A stretch of 64,000 nucleotides of DNA from Elephas maximus indicus (GCF_024166365.1 NC_064823.1:3528924-3592923), one strand, 5' to 3'; shown: positions 10,091 through 22,017, counted from the first letter of the stretch. Program-made: numbers and translations. Notes: a model not told the origin generated them from the sequence alone.

Positions 10091-11850
10091 AACACTTTGT
10101 AAGACTCTGGACACAAGCTGTGCCGTGCCTCAAATGACAAAAGTGACAAAAAGTCAGGGAGAACTACACCCTCGCCTCCCCGCCACAGACCTTAAAGCAG
10201 CCCCAGTAGTTATGGAAGATGGTCCAGAACCTGGGGAGGGGGCACTGTGCTCACAGAGGACACTGCAGCAGGGCAGTGGCACGGCCCTCTATTAAATTGC
10301 TTGCAAGCAGAGGCTGTGTCCCCGTTCACATCCCCTGGGACTCCCAGAAGTAACAGGGACAATGGGAAGGGGATGCTGAGATCCTGGATAAGCAGAGGTG
10401 GCTAGGAGCCATTGAGATTCTGACAAGAATGTTGACGTAACTGCAAAACCTGGAGTAATTGGGCAATTTAGCACCATGTGTCTGCACCCTCCTCTCCCCA
10501 AAAATGGATCCATTTATCCCTACAAGCAGATACTCACTGCTGGTCTCACCTGAACCCCATGTCCCAATTCTGCACATTGTACTTCTCTCTGGGTTCCTCT
10601 TTTACTAACCTGCCTCAAACCCAACTCCCTCTGAAATGAGGCTTTGCCCATTTCTTGCTACCATCTTTCAGAGACTGAAAATAATCCTCTGACCACCAGT
10701 CCCAGGGCCCCCCTATTTGCTGACCATCTTCTCAGTTGACTGACTGCCCAAGTGGAAAGAACACCAGGTCTTGCTTGACCTTGGAATGCCTGGAATTATA
10801 TCCTACCTGAGCATCATGACCTTCTCCCCCTCCTCCACCACATGACCATGTCCTTCTGCCATCAACACTTCCTCTAAGCCCCTCCAATGCCCCTCACCAC
10901 GGTCAAGTGGTCACACACCTAGTTGTGTCCCAGGAGAACTCATTCTCAGCAAGCTGCCAACATTGTTTAACTCAAGGGCACCGAACTCTGAAAACGTGTT
11001 CTTGACAATCTTATCAGTGGCTAATTACAGATGTTGACATGAAAACATGTTTTTGGACATGAGGGCAGTTATATTCTATTCTCTTATTATAGACGATCCT
11101 CAGGAAAATCCCCCAACAGGACAGAAAACAACTGGCAACAGCCACTTATCACTTTCCTTTTGTGTGGGAACGGGGGATATGATTGATGGTAACCACCAGT
11201 GGACAGCCCGTTTCCTGCAACATACCTGCATGACCACCCGTTCCCTGGCTAGAGCCCCCTTTGTGCGATAATCCTGTGTCCTTGCTCTTTTGATATTTAA
11301 GCTTCTCATAAAAAGATTAAGGAGAAGCATGTCCTTTGTTATAAGCAGATGTCACTGCAGGCCTCAAATTATAAATGGGGAATCATAACAGAAAGGTCTT
11401 TGCTGGAGGGACAGTAGGGTGACTAACTGTCCTGGTTTGCCTGGGACTGAGGAGGTTCCTAGGACATGGAACTTTCAGTGTCAAAATTGGGAAGGACCTG
11501 GGCAAATTGGTCAGTGCCCTAAGATCAGTCTGATGGAAACTGTGGAGACTGAGTAGTTAAAGCTGTCCGTCCCCAACACCATGGGAACCTGGGTGTGAGG
11601 CTCAGACATTGGACTTCTGCAGATTCCCATCTGAGCCACAGGACTGGGAGCACGGGGGTAGTCCTGACCTAAGTACCATTTGAGCCCTGAGTTTAAGAAT
11701 GGCCAACAATGACCAATTTCAGTTATTAAGTATACTGAAAAGTTATCTCATTTTGAAAAAAAGAATCAAATTATGGCCCGGCAGCTCCAAGTCTGGCTGT
11801 TCCTAAAACACTACTCTTCAAATGTTTTCATTAAGTAGCCTGAACAGTAA
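10091..11850. other. unassigned, mostly unique DNA
   Basis: Moderate GC; no repeat family I can name with confidence. 10940-11370 has an LTR-like feel ('gatatttaagcttctcataa', short frames) but no second copy in this window supports it. Confidence 0.4.
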
Positions 11851-11854
11851 AAAA

Positions 11855-12045
11855 ATAAGAAGAAAATTGTCATGGAGTCAATTCCACTCATGGCGATCCC
11901 ACGTGTTACAGAGTAGAACTGCTCCATAGGGTTTCCTTGGCTGTAATCTTTACAGAAGCACATCGCCAGGCCTTTCTTTCTTCCATGGTGCCTCCAGGTG
12001 GGTTCAAACTGCCAACCTTTCAGTTACCAACTGAGAACACACCAG
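11855..12045 (-). mobile_element. AfroSINE-type SINE, long form, diverged
   Basis: Contains 'ggctgtaatctttacagaag', the extra body block that separates the long AfroSINE form from the short one, and 'catagggtttcc'. The head is eroded after about 12040. Confidence 0.75.
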
Positions 12046-12361
12046 AGGCAACCAACAAAGATGGGGTAAAGTTGTTGCTGTGTTTGGATTTGGGTTGGGT
12101 TACTTCCTGCCAATGGAAAGTGGATGAAAATGAAACTTGTTACTTATAGGCCAAACGGTTAAGTAGCTGGTGTGCCAAAGTCTCTTTGCCCAGCCACTGA
12201 CTAAGTGGAGAGAACTCTGAGCAACTGGATGAGGAGCCGTTCAATGGAAGGAGACTGGGCCTCTAAATGGAAGGAAGGTTACCCAACCAGGAAGAGTCAT
12301 ACAGGACTGGGATGTAAGCATGACATAAGCTTCCATTGTGTTAAACCAGTGAGAATTTGGG
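12046..12361. other. unassigned DNA
   Basis: No recognised element. It should flank the 3' end of the retrocopy whose tail is at 12362-12390. Confidence 0.4.
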
Positions 12362-12390
12362 ATTTATTTTATTTATTTATTTTTTTATAG
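12362..12390 (-). pseudogene. probable A-rich 3' tail of the retrocopy at 15806-16805
   Basis: A T-rich run with repeated 'ttta' units, which on the minus strand reads as an A-rich tail with AATAAA-like units. It joins directly to 15806 once the LTR at 12391-15805 is removed, because the LTR is flanked by 'tatag' on both sides. Confidence 0.5.
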
Positions 12391-12835
12391 TGTCATGGAT
12401 TGAATCATGTCCCCCAAAAATATCTGTCAACTTGGCTGGGCCATGATTCTCAGCATTGTGTGACTGTCCACCACTTTATGTGATTGTCCACCATTTTATG
12501 TGATTTTCCTATATGTTGTAAATCCTATCACTATGATGTAATAAGATGGATTAGCAGCATTATATTGACGAGGTCTACAAGATCAGGTAGTGTCTTAAGC
12601 CAATCCCTTTTGAGACATAAAAGAGAAGCAAGCAGAGAGACAGTGGAACCTCATACACCAAGACAGCAGCACCAGGAGCAGAGCACGTCCTTTGAACCTG
12701 TAGTCCCTGTGCCTGAGAAGCTCCTATACCAGGGGAAGATTGAGGACAAGGACACTCCTCCAGAGCCGAGAGAAAGAGAAAGCCTTCCGCTATAGCTGAT
12801 GCCCTGAATTTGGACTTTTAGCCTACTTTACTGTC

Positions 12836-15754
12836 AGAAAATAAAATTTTTTTAATACAGTTTTTATTGTGCTTTAAGTGAAAGTTTACAAATCTAGTCA
12901 GTCTCTCACATAAAAACTTATATACACCTTGCTACATACTCCCAATTACTCTCCCCCTAATGAGACAGCCCACTCTCTCCCTCCACTCTCTCTTTTCCTG
13001 TCCATTTCGCCAGCTTCTAACCCCCTCTAACCTCTCATTTCCCCTCCAGGCAGGAGATGCCAACATAGTCTCAAGTGTCCACCTGATCCAAGCAGCTCAC
13101 TCCTCACCAGCATCCCTCTCCAACCCATCGTCCAGTCCAATCCAAGTCTGAAGAGTTGGCTTCGGGAATGGTTCCTGTCCTGGGCCAACAGAAGGTCTAG
13201 GGGCCATGACATCCGGGGTCCTTCCAGTCCCAGTCAGACCATTAAGTCTGGTCTTAGGAGAATTTGGGGTCTGCATCCCACTGCTCTCCTGCTCCCTCAG
13301 GGGTTCTCTGTTGTGTTCCCTGTCAGGGCAGTCATCGGTTGTAGCCGGGCACCATGTACTTCTTCTGGTCTCAGGATGATGTAGTCCCTAGTTCATGTGC
13401 CCCTTTCTGTCTCTTGGGCTCGTAATCACCTTGTGTGTCCTTGGTGTTCTTCATTCTCCTTTGATCCAGGTGGGTTGAGACCAATTGATGCATCTTAGAT
13501 GGCTGCTTGCTAGCATTTAAGACCCCAGACACCACTCTTCAAAGTGGGATGCAGAATGTTTTCTTAATAGATTTTATTCTGCCAATTGACTTAGATGTCC
13601 CCTGAAATCATGGTCTCCAAACCCCTGCCCCTGCTACGCCGGCCTTCGAAGCATTCAGTTTATTCAGGAAACTTCTTTGCTTTTGGTTTAGTGCAGTTGT
13701 GCTGACCTCCCCTATATTCTGTGTTGTCTTTTCCTTCACTTAAAGTAGTTCCTATCTACCATCTAATTAGCGAATACCCCTCTCCCACCTTCCCTCCCTC
13801 CCTCCTCTCGTAACCACAAAAGAACGTTTTCTTCTCAGTTTAAACTATTTCTCAAGTTCTTATAATAGTGGTCTTATACAATACTTGCCCTTTTGCATCT
13901 GACTAACTTCACTCAGCATAATGCCTTCCAGGTTCCTCCAAGTTATGAAATGTTTCACAGATTCCTCACTCTTCTTTACCGATGCATAGTATTCCGTTGT
14001 GTGAATATACTATAATTTATTTATCCATTCATCCGTTGATGTGCACCTTGGTTGCTTCCACCTTTTTGCTATTGTAAACAGTGCTGCAATAAGCATGGGT
14101 GTGCATATATCTGTTCGTGTAAAGGCTCTTATTTCTCTAGGTTATATTCCAAGGAGTGGGATTGCTGGATCGTATGATAGTTCTATTTCTAGCTTTTTCA
14201 GGAAGCGCCAAATCGATTTCCAAAGTGGTTGTACCATTTGACATTCCCACCAGCAGTGTAGAAGTCTTCCAATCTCTCCATAGCCCCTCCAACATCTATT
14301 CTTTTGTGTTTTTTGGATTAATGCGAGCCTTTTTTGTTGAAGTGAGATGAAATCTCACTGTAGTTTTGATCTGCATTTCTCTAATGGCTAATGATAGTGA
14401 ACATTTCCTCATATATCTGTTAGCTACCTGAATGTCTTCTTTAGTGAAGTGTCTATTCACACCTTTTGCCCATTTTTTAATAGGGTTATTTGTCTTTTTG
14501 TAGTTGAGTTTTTGCAGTATCATGTAGATTTTAGAGATCAGGCGCTGATCAGAAATGTCATAGCTAAAAACTTTTTCCCAATCTGTAGGTAGTCTTTTTA
14601 CCCTTTTGGTGAAGTCTTTGGATGAGCATAGGTGTTTGATTTTTAGGAGCTCCCAGTTATCTAGTTTTTCTTCTGCATTCTTAATAATGTTTTGTATACC
14701 GTTTATGCCATGTATTAGGGCTCCTAACGTTGTCCCTATTTTTTCTTCCATGATCTTTATCGTTTCAGATTTTATATTTAGGTCTTTAATCCATTTTGAG
14801 CTCATTTTTGTGCATGGAGTGAGGTATGGGTCTTGCTTCATTTTTTTGCAGATGGCTATCCAGTTATGCCAGCACCATTTTTTAAAAAGACTGTCTTTTC
14901 CCCATTGAACTGTTTTGGGGCCTTTGTCAAATATCAACTGCTCATATGTGGATGGATTTATGTCTGAATTCTCCATTCTGTTCCATTGGTCTATGTATTT
15001 GTTGTTGTACCAGTACCAGGCTGTTCTGACTACTGTGGCGGGAAAAAAAAAAAAAAAAAATTTTTTTTTGAGGTATAATAAGTTCTAAAATCAGGTAATG
15101 TAAGGCCTCCCACTTTGTTCTTCTTTTTCAGCAATGCCTTATTTATCCGGGGCCTCTTTCCCTTCCATATGAAGTTGGTGATTTGTTTCTTCATCTCATT
15201 AAAGAATGTCGTTGGGATTTGGATTGGAATTGCATTAAATGTATAGATCACTTTTGGTAGAATAGACATTTTTGTAATGTTAAGTCTTCCTATCTTTGAG
15301 CAAGGTATGTTTTTCCACTTGTGTAGGTGTCTTTTGGTTTCTTGCAGAAGTGTACTGTAGTTTTCTTTGTACAGGTCTTTTATGTCTCTGGTAAGATTCA
15401 TTCCTAAGTATTTTATCTTCTTGTCGGCTACTGTAAGTGGCATTGATTTGGTGACTTCCTCTTCAATGTTCTTTTTGTTGGTGTAGAGGAATCCAACTGA
15501 TTTTTGTATGTTTATCTTGTATCCCGATACTCTGCTGAACTCTTCTATTAGTTTCAGTAGTTTTCTGGAGGATTCCTTAGGATTTTCTGTGTATAAGATC
15601 ATGTCATCTGCAAATAGAGATACTTTGACTTCTTCCTTGCCAATCTGGATGCCCTTTATTTCTTTATCTAGCCTAATTGCTCTGGCAAGGACCTCCAACA
15701 CAATGTTGAATAAGAGCAGTGATAAAGGGTATCCTTGGAGAAAATTAATTTTTG
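12836..15754 (-). mobile_element. 5'-truncated L1 (ORF2 C-terminal half and full 3' UTR) inside a MaLR-like LTR
   Basis: Flanks 'agaaaataaaattttttt' (12836-12853) and 'agaaaattaatttttg' (15739-15754) are the two ends of one duplicated LTR site. Minus-strand order is ORF2 (from about 15738), then 3' UTR (about 13900-12854) ending in the reversed 'gctttaagtgaaagtttaca'. It is the anchor copy that identifies the other 3' UTR fragments in this window. Confidence 0.9.
14296..15738 (-). pseudogene. L1 ORF2 fragment (reverse transcriptase and C-terminal region)
   Basis: Two frames. 15069-15701 carries the RT catalytic box '[10 protein letters not shown]' and the downstream '[11 protein letters not shown]' and '[11 protein letters not shown]' blocks; 14296-14976 carries 'LIFDKGPKTVQWGKDSLFKK' and 'HFTKEDIQVANRYM', the usual C-terminal landmarks. 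The frames are separated at an A18/T9 tract (15043-15069). The endonuclease and the first part of RT are absent because of 5' truncation, so the copy is inactive. The intact protein would nick DNA and prime reverse transcription at the target. Confidence 0.92.
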
Positions 15755-15805
15755 TTAAAGCCGTCCACTTGTGGTATTTCTGTTATAGCAGCACTGACTA
15801 AGACA

Positions 15806-16805
15806 TATAGCTAATACATTCAACTGCAAAAGAAAGTCATGTAACATTATAAAACACACACAAAACAAAAATTAAATGATAAGATTCTAAGAATAAATAT
15901 AACTAGAACCTCCAATGTTTCATACCCCCACAGTAGATGACTTAGTGCCCCCGCCTCCCCCACAATAAGGGGTGTGTGTACACATCTCTTGAGAGATCTG
16001 TAGCCTAAAGCATTTCTGAATATTTCTGCTATTTCATAGACAGATTCAATAGATGTGAACACACAACATGAAGCTTTGTTCACAACAATCTTGTTCATAG
16101 AAAATCTGAAACATTCTCCAAAGAGGAAACCTCAGACTTATAGCATGACATCTTTTTAAAAATAAAAAACAGAGAAGGCAATTTAAAGACCTTCTTACAA
16201 GGTTTTCCTCTTTCAGTTGTTTAGTTTGCCCCTTCTACTTTCTGCTTTTGTTCTGGTGACTGCTGCTGGGAAGCTGTGGGCTGTACACTGCTCTGAGCTG
16301 CTTGCACCGCTAAAAGATGGCCCAGCCTCCGTCGGCTGATGTTAGAGCCTGGAAAGTTGGCCAGGTTATTACACAGAGAGGGGTCAGAGCAATGGGTTAA
16401 TATGCCTGGAAAAGGCCTGGAGATGAGTTTGCTGGCATTAATCTTCTCATGAAGATCTGTAGCCATCTAAATTGCTCCTTGTCAAGAAACTTCTTCAAGT
16501 AATGAAGATCCAGTGTGGGGACACTATCAGGAGGCTGCTGCTGGCGGCAGAAGGGCATGAGTCTAACCACCACTCTTCATTGGTGGTGGTGATAAGGAGC
16601 AGAATAAGCTGATGAGGGAGGGAGGCTTGCAGTTCATCCAGATTCCAGCTGGCTGTCGTCCGTACCCTGACTACCTGGAGAATCACTGTCATCACACAGT
16701 ACACAATACTGGGGAAGCCAGCACAACTTGACCAAGGAAAAGTCATGGAAGCTTCACAGACACATCCAAACTCCCTGAGGGACCGAGTTACTGGGCTGAG
16801 CACTG
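15806..16805 (-). pseudogene. disrupted retrocopy of an unrecognised gene (3' end and 3' UTR)
   Basis: On the minus strand a C-terminal coding segment ends at a TAA at 16221-16223. It reads '...LHYLKKFLDKEQFRWLQ' then, after a one-base frameshift near 16450, 'DLHEKINASKLISRPFPG' to 'SPEQKQKVEGAN'. The upstream frame '...QYCVLCDDSDSPGSQ' contains at least two stops (about 16600-16660). About 415 bases of AT-rich 3' UTR follow, then the LTR site, with the A-rich tail at 12362. I do not recognise the parent. The absence of introns, the frameshift, the stops and the tail favour a processed pseudogene; a decayed single exon is the alternative. Confidence 0.5.
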
Positions 16806-17555
16806 GAGGCCATGGTCTCGAGGGACATCTAGCTCAACTGGCATAACATAGCTTATAAAGAAAATATCCTGCTTACAACTGTGGTGAGTAGTGTCTAGGG
16901 TCTTAAAACCCTGAAAGCCACCATCTAAGATACTCTACTGGTCCCATCTCGGCTGGAGAAAAGAAGAATGAAGAAAACCAAAGACACAAGGAAAAGGTTA
17001 GTCCAAAAAACTAATGGACCACAACTACTACAGCCTCCACCAGACTGAGTCCAGCACAACTAGATGGTGCTGGGCTATCACCACAGACTGCTCTGACAGT
17101 AGAGGGTCCCTGACAGAGCAGGAGAAAAAGGTAGAACAAAATTCAAATTCACACACACACAAAAAAAGGCCAGGCTTGCTGGTCTGACAGGAACTGGAGA
17201 AACCCCAAGAGTATGGCCCCCAGACACCCTTTTAACTCAGTACCGAAATCACTCCAAGGTTCCCCCTTCAGCCAAAGATTAGGCGGGTCTATACGGCCAA
17301 CAATAACACACGTGAGGGGCGTACTTCATAGTTCAATCAAGTATATGAGACTAAATGGGCACACCAGTCCAAAGCAAAGACAAGAAGACAGGAAAGCTGG
17401 ACACCCAGGGTGGAGAAGGGCAGAGTGTTGACACATTGTGAGGTTGGCAACAAATGTCACAAAATAATTTGTGTATTAATTGTTTAATGAGAAACTAATT
17501 TGTTCTGCAAACTTGCACCTAAACCACAATAAAAAATAAACTAAAAAAAACAAGA
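16806..17555 (+). mobile_element. L1 3' UTR, diverged subfamily
   Basis: Starts 'ggccatggtctcgagggaca' and follows the same block order as 2078-2986 and 47461-48437, including 'gaagaatgaagaaaaccaa', and ends 'aataaaaaataaactaaaaa'. More diverged than the other copies. It separates the retrocopy's 3' part from further open sequence at 17556-17676. Confidence 0.75.
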
Positions 17556-17684
17556 ATTAGTCATTATGATTTTCCCTGCTTGGGTGACAGTAGCTGTTTG
17601 GTGGTTTGTGACAGTGGACGTCGGAGTTTGAAGAATTCATCAGTGACAGCCAATCTCTTATCTTGGGGATCCCTGTTGCTGTTA
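17556..17684 (-). pseudogene. possible upstream part of the retrocopy
   Basis: On the minus strand an open frame reads 'DPQDKRLAVTDEFFKL' then 'RRPLSQTTKQLLSPKQGKS' before two stops. Joined across the SINEs at 17685-18009 and 18063-18226 it stays open towards 18290. It looks more protein-like than its surroundings, but linkage to 15806-16805 is inferred from position and strand only. Confidence 0.3.
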
Positions 17685-18016
17685 ACTGCCATCAAGGAGG
17701 CCCCTGGCAACCCCATGCACAATGGCACAAAATGCTGCCTGGTCCTGTGACATCCCCACGATCAGCTGCAGATCAGACCATTTGTAGTCCATAGGGTTTT
17801 CACTGGCTGATTTTTGAAAGTAGATCACCAGGCCTTTCTTTCTAGTCTGCCTTAGTCTGGAAGCTCAGCTGAAACCTGTTCACCATCATAGCAACATGCA
17901 AACTTCTGCTGAGAGACGAGATGTCGCTGTGCATGAGGTACCAGGAATCGAACCCACCTCTCCCGCATGGAAGGCAAGAATTCTACCACTCAACCACCAA
18001 TGCCTCCTAGGGATCC
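17685..18016 (-). mobile_element. tRNA-Gly-headed SINE with RTE-like body
   Basis: Read on the minus strand it opens at about 18007 with 'ggcattggtggttgagtggt', then 'agaattcttgcc' and a B box 'gggttcgattcctgg', close to tRNA-Gly(GCC). The body ('agcttccagactaaggcaga'-like, 'aggcctggtgatctac'-like) resembles the 5' region of the RTE at 20808, and the 3' end reads 'ttaacagcaacag'. A short duplication, 'gggatcc', lies near 17677-17684 and 18010-18016. It is not a functional tRNA: the stems carry mismatches and it continues into the SINE body. Confidence 0.8.
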
Positions 18017-18052
18017 TGAGCCCCTTTATAGTAACTCAGTACATAAGTACAC

Positions 18053-18239
18053 CTAGTGTTTCCAGCAACCCTAGGTGGCGTAGTGGTTAAGTGCTGTGGC
18101 TGCTAGCCAAAGGGTTGGCAGTTCGAATCCGCCAGGCGCTCCTTGGATACTCTGTGGGGCAGTTCTACTGTGTCCCATAGGGTCGTTATGAGTCGGAATC
18201 GACTCGACGGCACTGGGTTCTGGGTAGTGCTTCCAGCAG
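18053..18239 (+). mobile_element. AfroSINE-type SINE with target-site duplication
   Basis: Element 18067-18225, flanked by 'tagtgtttccagca' (about 18053-18066) and 'tagtgcttccagca' (about 18226-18239). The body is close to consensus, including 'gagtcggaatcgactcgacg', so this is one of the younger copies. Confidence 0.88.
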
Positions 18240-19530
18240 ATGTCTGAGATGTCTTACACTTGTGAGAAACATAGGAATGTGTTTCCTGTCTCTCTCTCTC
18301 TTTTCTACTTTTTGTACTTAACTCACATTACTATAATCCTAGTTAGTGTTACAGAACATTTGAAAAAATTATTAACTTGGTGAATTTTTCTTTTCTCCAT
18401 AGTTTCTAGACATGCATTATGGTCACTAGTTTTAATTTCCAAATTTTAGGATTAGAATTCAGAATGACTATTCAAAAGTTAGTCAAATGGCAAAAAAAAT
18501 AACAAACTGTTGTAGAGTAACGAGAAGCTAATATTTCCAACGAGTATCCAGATTCTTACTAGGTTTTATCCAGATTCATGATGGTGGGTTTCTGCAGGCT
18601 AATTTTAGAACAGGAACTGAACAATTCAGCCTTAAGGAAAGAGGGGACCATTAACAAGGACTACATGAAAGGTAATTCTTCTGTCTTACCAGCGCTGAGC
18701 TGATGAAACCATTGTTGGGATCCTCGGTAAACTCATAGGCTCCAGAATTAGAAATAATGTGAAAAATTTTCATTTAAAAAGAACAACCGAAAAGCTAAAG
18801 AACTAGTACTACCTAGCCTCCAAATATCAAAGATGAAAGACAGGAAACAATGGCCTGACGCATACGACAAGGCTGAGGTCAGCAGCTATTCTCCCCAGTG
18901 AGGCTAGAGTCAGAGGAAATCTATTTAAATTGCAACAAGATCAATTTATTACTTGCATCTTTTTTTTTTTTCTGATTTATAAAACCCTTTCATCTAAAGG
19001 GATCAGGTGTTCACATTAGACAAGATAGAATCTTCTAAGTTTAGCAGTAAGGTGAAGAAATGGCCCCTGGTGAAATCATAGCTGCTATTTTCAGTTTTTT
19101 TTTTTTTTTAAAGTATTCTGGCAAAGGACTGCAGAACTCTAGAGAAAGTCATCTACAAAACCTCTCCCACTTAGGAAGAAGAGAGGAATCTGAATGGGGA
19201 CTCTAGAGGAAGGGCCAGGGCCTGGAACTCAAGCAGGCTGGCTCCATAGCAATCATCTCTGCTTGGCAAATAAATATCCAGCCTGAGGTGACTCGACAGG
19301 AAACAGGTACTTCAGCGGTGGTTCAGTCAGGGACTTTGAAGTGATTGCTGATGAGACCTCGAGTTCCATTAAAGGTAAAATGAGTCCTAACACCAGGCTT
19401 CTTGGCCGTGCTTAATGCAACATCAGCAGGGGCAAGGGTAGGAAGGAGGCAGCGTTTCTGTTATGACCAAGACCATGAAGACACTCAAGAGAGGTTGAAG
19501 GGACTGAAAAGCTTTGGTCCAGAGATAGCG
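18240..19530. other. unassigned, mostly unique DNA
   Basis: AT-rich, with T runs at about 18960 and 19096. No family recognised. The minus-strand continuation of the possible retrocopy may reach about 18290. Confidence 0.45.
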
Positions 19531-19582
19531 AAAAAAAAAAAAAAAAAACCACTGCTGTCAAGTCGATTCCTACTCAAAGCCA
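19531..19582 (-). mobile_element. AfroSINE 3' fragment
   Basis: A poly-A run followed by 'ccactgctgtcaagtcgatt' and 'cctactcaaagcc' is the reversed SINE tail. The copy is severely 5' truncated. Confidence 0.6.
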
Positions 19583-19844
19583 GGGAGCCAGAAAAGAAAG
19601 CATATTCCTTTTCCAAGGATTTGCAGAGCTCAAGTGAGCGCCCATTGAAGAGGAGAATAGGTAACCGAACAGGTCCTGGAACAACTGGTTATCACAGAGG
19701 ATCCAGTACTAACAACCTCAGGCAAAGTCTAAAGGGTTTTACTAGCAGCAAATTTAATTCACTTTGGCCAGATTTATCCTAAGCCTTAAGACCTAAGGCA
19801 AGAACTGGGCTAGGGGTGTGGAATATCCAAGAAGTAATTCTGGG
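19583..19844. other. unassigned DNA
   Basis: The 126-codon frame running from 19402 into this interval crosses a SINE poly-A tract and is not a credible gene. Confidence 0.4.
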
Positions 19845-20030
19845 AAGCCACCACCTGTCCGTCAATTTGTCCTTCTGTGGTAGCTTGTGCGTTGTTATGA
19901 TGCTGGAAGCTATGCCACTGATATTTCGCATACCATCAGGGTTACCACTGGTGGACAGATTTCAGTGAGCTTATAGGCTAGAAGAGACAAGGAAGAAAGG
20001 TCTGGTGATCTAGTGATCTACTTCTCCGCA
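19845..20030 (+). mobile_element. RTE 5'-region fragment or related SINE body
   Basis: 'atgctggaagctatgccact' and 'gacaaggaagaaaggtctgg' parallel the 5' region of the RTE at 20808-21000. No 3' tail is visible, so it may be a deleted or truncated copy. Confidence 0.65.
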
Positions 20031-20430
20031 CCTATTTTTCTCTAGATATCTAGTTTATTTTCAAAGCATGTACATGAATTACTCTGATAAATCTGTTAAT
20101 TTTGAGGCAGGGGACATACCGGCACCAAAGAATACTTTATACTTGACATAATAATAAGGATTCAAAGAGAATTAAAATGAGAGTGACTTGCTCACCAGGT
20201 GGCTCAATGTTATTTAAAAATCACATCTGCATACCTCTTCAAATTATCGCTGGTACTAATAGTGGTATTCATCCCACACTTTGGAGCCTAAAGAATGGTC
20301 TGAGAAATTCTCCTTGGGTGGACAAAAATTTTAAGTAAGATGATGTTGCTTCAAGGACCATAACTCAAGATGTAATAAAAAGCATAAATAGCTCAATAAT
20401 CATTAAAGAACTCAAACTCCATACTTTTTA
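20031..20430. other. unassigned DNA
   Basis: Nothing recognised. Confidence 0.4.
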
Positions 20431-20434
20431 ATTT

Positions 20435-20700
20435 TTTCTACAAAGAAACATCAGGCCCAGATTGTTTTGCAGGCAAGTTTTACACAACTTTGAAGGAACA
20501 CACTTTTCCAAACTTATTAAAATTCTGGGAAAATAGAAAGAGCAAAATGATTCCTTCAGCTCCTTCTGTGGGACTAGTGTAATCTTGATACCAAAATGAG
20601 ACAAGGATCATACAAGAAAGGAGAATTATAGGCCAACCTCACTCACGAACATAGATGAGAAATCTCAAAATATTAACAAAAGAACCCAAAGATACATAAA
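20435..20700 (+). mobile_element. ancient L1 (L1M-type) ORF2 fragment
   Basis: Degraded but colinear with L1 ORF2: 'catcaggcccagattgtttt', then 'ttgataccaaaatgagacaa' and 'ctcactcacgaacatagatg', corresponding to the conserved protein stretch before the RT core. Many frameshifts. Confidence 0.7.
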
Positions 20701-21251
20701 TGTTGAAACACACAATGTTTCTTAAAGCACTTAGTTTTGGGGATGAAATATAAAGGGAGCCCTAAAAAAAATAGCAGCAGGCAAATTCATGGTGTTTATG
20801 GTGGAACCTCCCACGTCTGTCAGTTTCTTGTGCTGCGGGGCTTTCGTGTTGCATGATGCTGGAAGCTATGCCACCGGTATTCAAATAACAGCAGGGTCGC
20901 CCATGGTACACAGGTTTCAGTTGAGCTTCCAGATTAAGGCAAACTAGGCAGAAGGATCTGGCAGTCTACCTCTGAAAAGAATTAGTCAGTGAAAACCTTA
21001 TGAGTAGCAGCAGAACATTGTCTGATATAGTGCTGGAAGATGAGCCCCCCAGGTTGGAAGGCACTCAAAAATGACTGGGGAAGAGCTGCCACCTCAAAGT
21101 AGAGTCAACCTTAATGACATGGATGGAGTCAAGCTTTCGGGACCTTCATTTGCTGATGTGGCATGACTCAAAACGAGAAGAAACAGCTGCAAATATCCAG
21201 TAATAATCAGAATGTGGAATGTACCAAGTATGAATCTAGGAAAACCAGAAA

Positions 21252-22017
21252 TTGTCAAAAATGAAACATCAATATCCTAGGCATGAGCTGAAAGGGACTG
21301 ATGTTGGCCATTTTGAATTGGACAATCATATGGTCTACTATGCTGTGAATGACAACTTGAAGAAGAACGGTGTTGCATTCATCAAAAAGAATATTTCAAG
21401 ATCTATCCTGAAGTATAACGCTGTCAGTGATAGGATAATATCCACATGCCTACAAGGAAGACCAGTTAAAATAACTATTATTCAAATATATGCACCAACC
21501 ACTAAGGCCAAAGATGAAGAAATTGAAATTTTTTACCAACTTCTGCAGTTTGAAATTGATCAAACATGCAATCAGGATGCACTGATAATTACTGGTGATT
21601 GGAGTGCAAAAGTTGGAAACAAAGAAGGATCAGTAGTTAGAAAATATGGCCTTGGTGATAGAAGTGATGCCAAAAATCACAGTACAGAATTTTAGAAGAC
21701 CAATGACCTCGTCATTAAATATATGTTTTTTCAACAACATAAATGGCGACGATACACATGGACCTTGCCAGATACACAACAATCAAATTGACTACATCTG
21801 TGCAAAGAGACAATGGAAAAGCTCAATATCATCAGTCAGAACAAGGCCAGGGGCCAACTGCAGAACTGACCACCAATTGTTCATATGCAAGTTCAAGTTG
21901 AAGCGGAAGAAAATTAGGACAAGTCCACGAGAGCCAAAGTATGGCCATGAATACATCCCACCTGAACTTAGAGACCATCTCAAGGATAGATTTGACCCAT
22001 TGAACACTAATGACTGA
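21252..22017 (+). pseudogene. RTE AP-endonuclease domain, frameshifted
   Basis: In frame one, 'IIQIYAPT' and 'LIITGDWSAKVGN' are the central endonuclease boxes; after a frameshift near 21690 the next frame has 'NQIDYI' and 'RTDHQLF', the last catalytic Asp/His region. A stop at about 22017 separates it from the RT part. The domain would nick target DNA for target-primed reverse transcription. The N-terminal part before 21252 is not open. Confidence 0.9.

Larger units (their letters stand above)
12391..15805 (+). mobile_element. MaLR-like solo LTR, split by an L1
   Basis: LTR parts are 12391 to about 12853 and about 15739-15805, starting 'tgtcatggattgaatcatgt' and ending 'gcactgactaagaca'. 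The outer 5-bp duplication 'tatag' is at 12386-12390 and 15806-15810. The break is in the AT-rich segment just after the LTR's polyadenylation-signal region, and the L1 brought its own duplication there. Confidence 0.85.

Noticed and set aside
14296-14976. 226-codon open frame as a host protein
   Set aside because: It is the C-terminal part of L1 ORF2 and is continuous with L1 3' UTR.
17938-18007. tRNA-Gly-like sequence as a functional tRNA gene
   Set aside because: It runs on into a SINE body with an RTE-like tail, has stem mismatches, and a second copy at 62270-62338 has the same structure.
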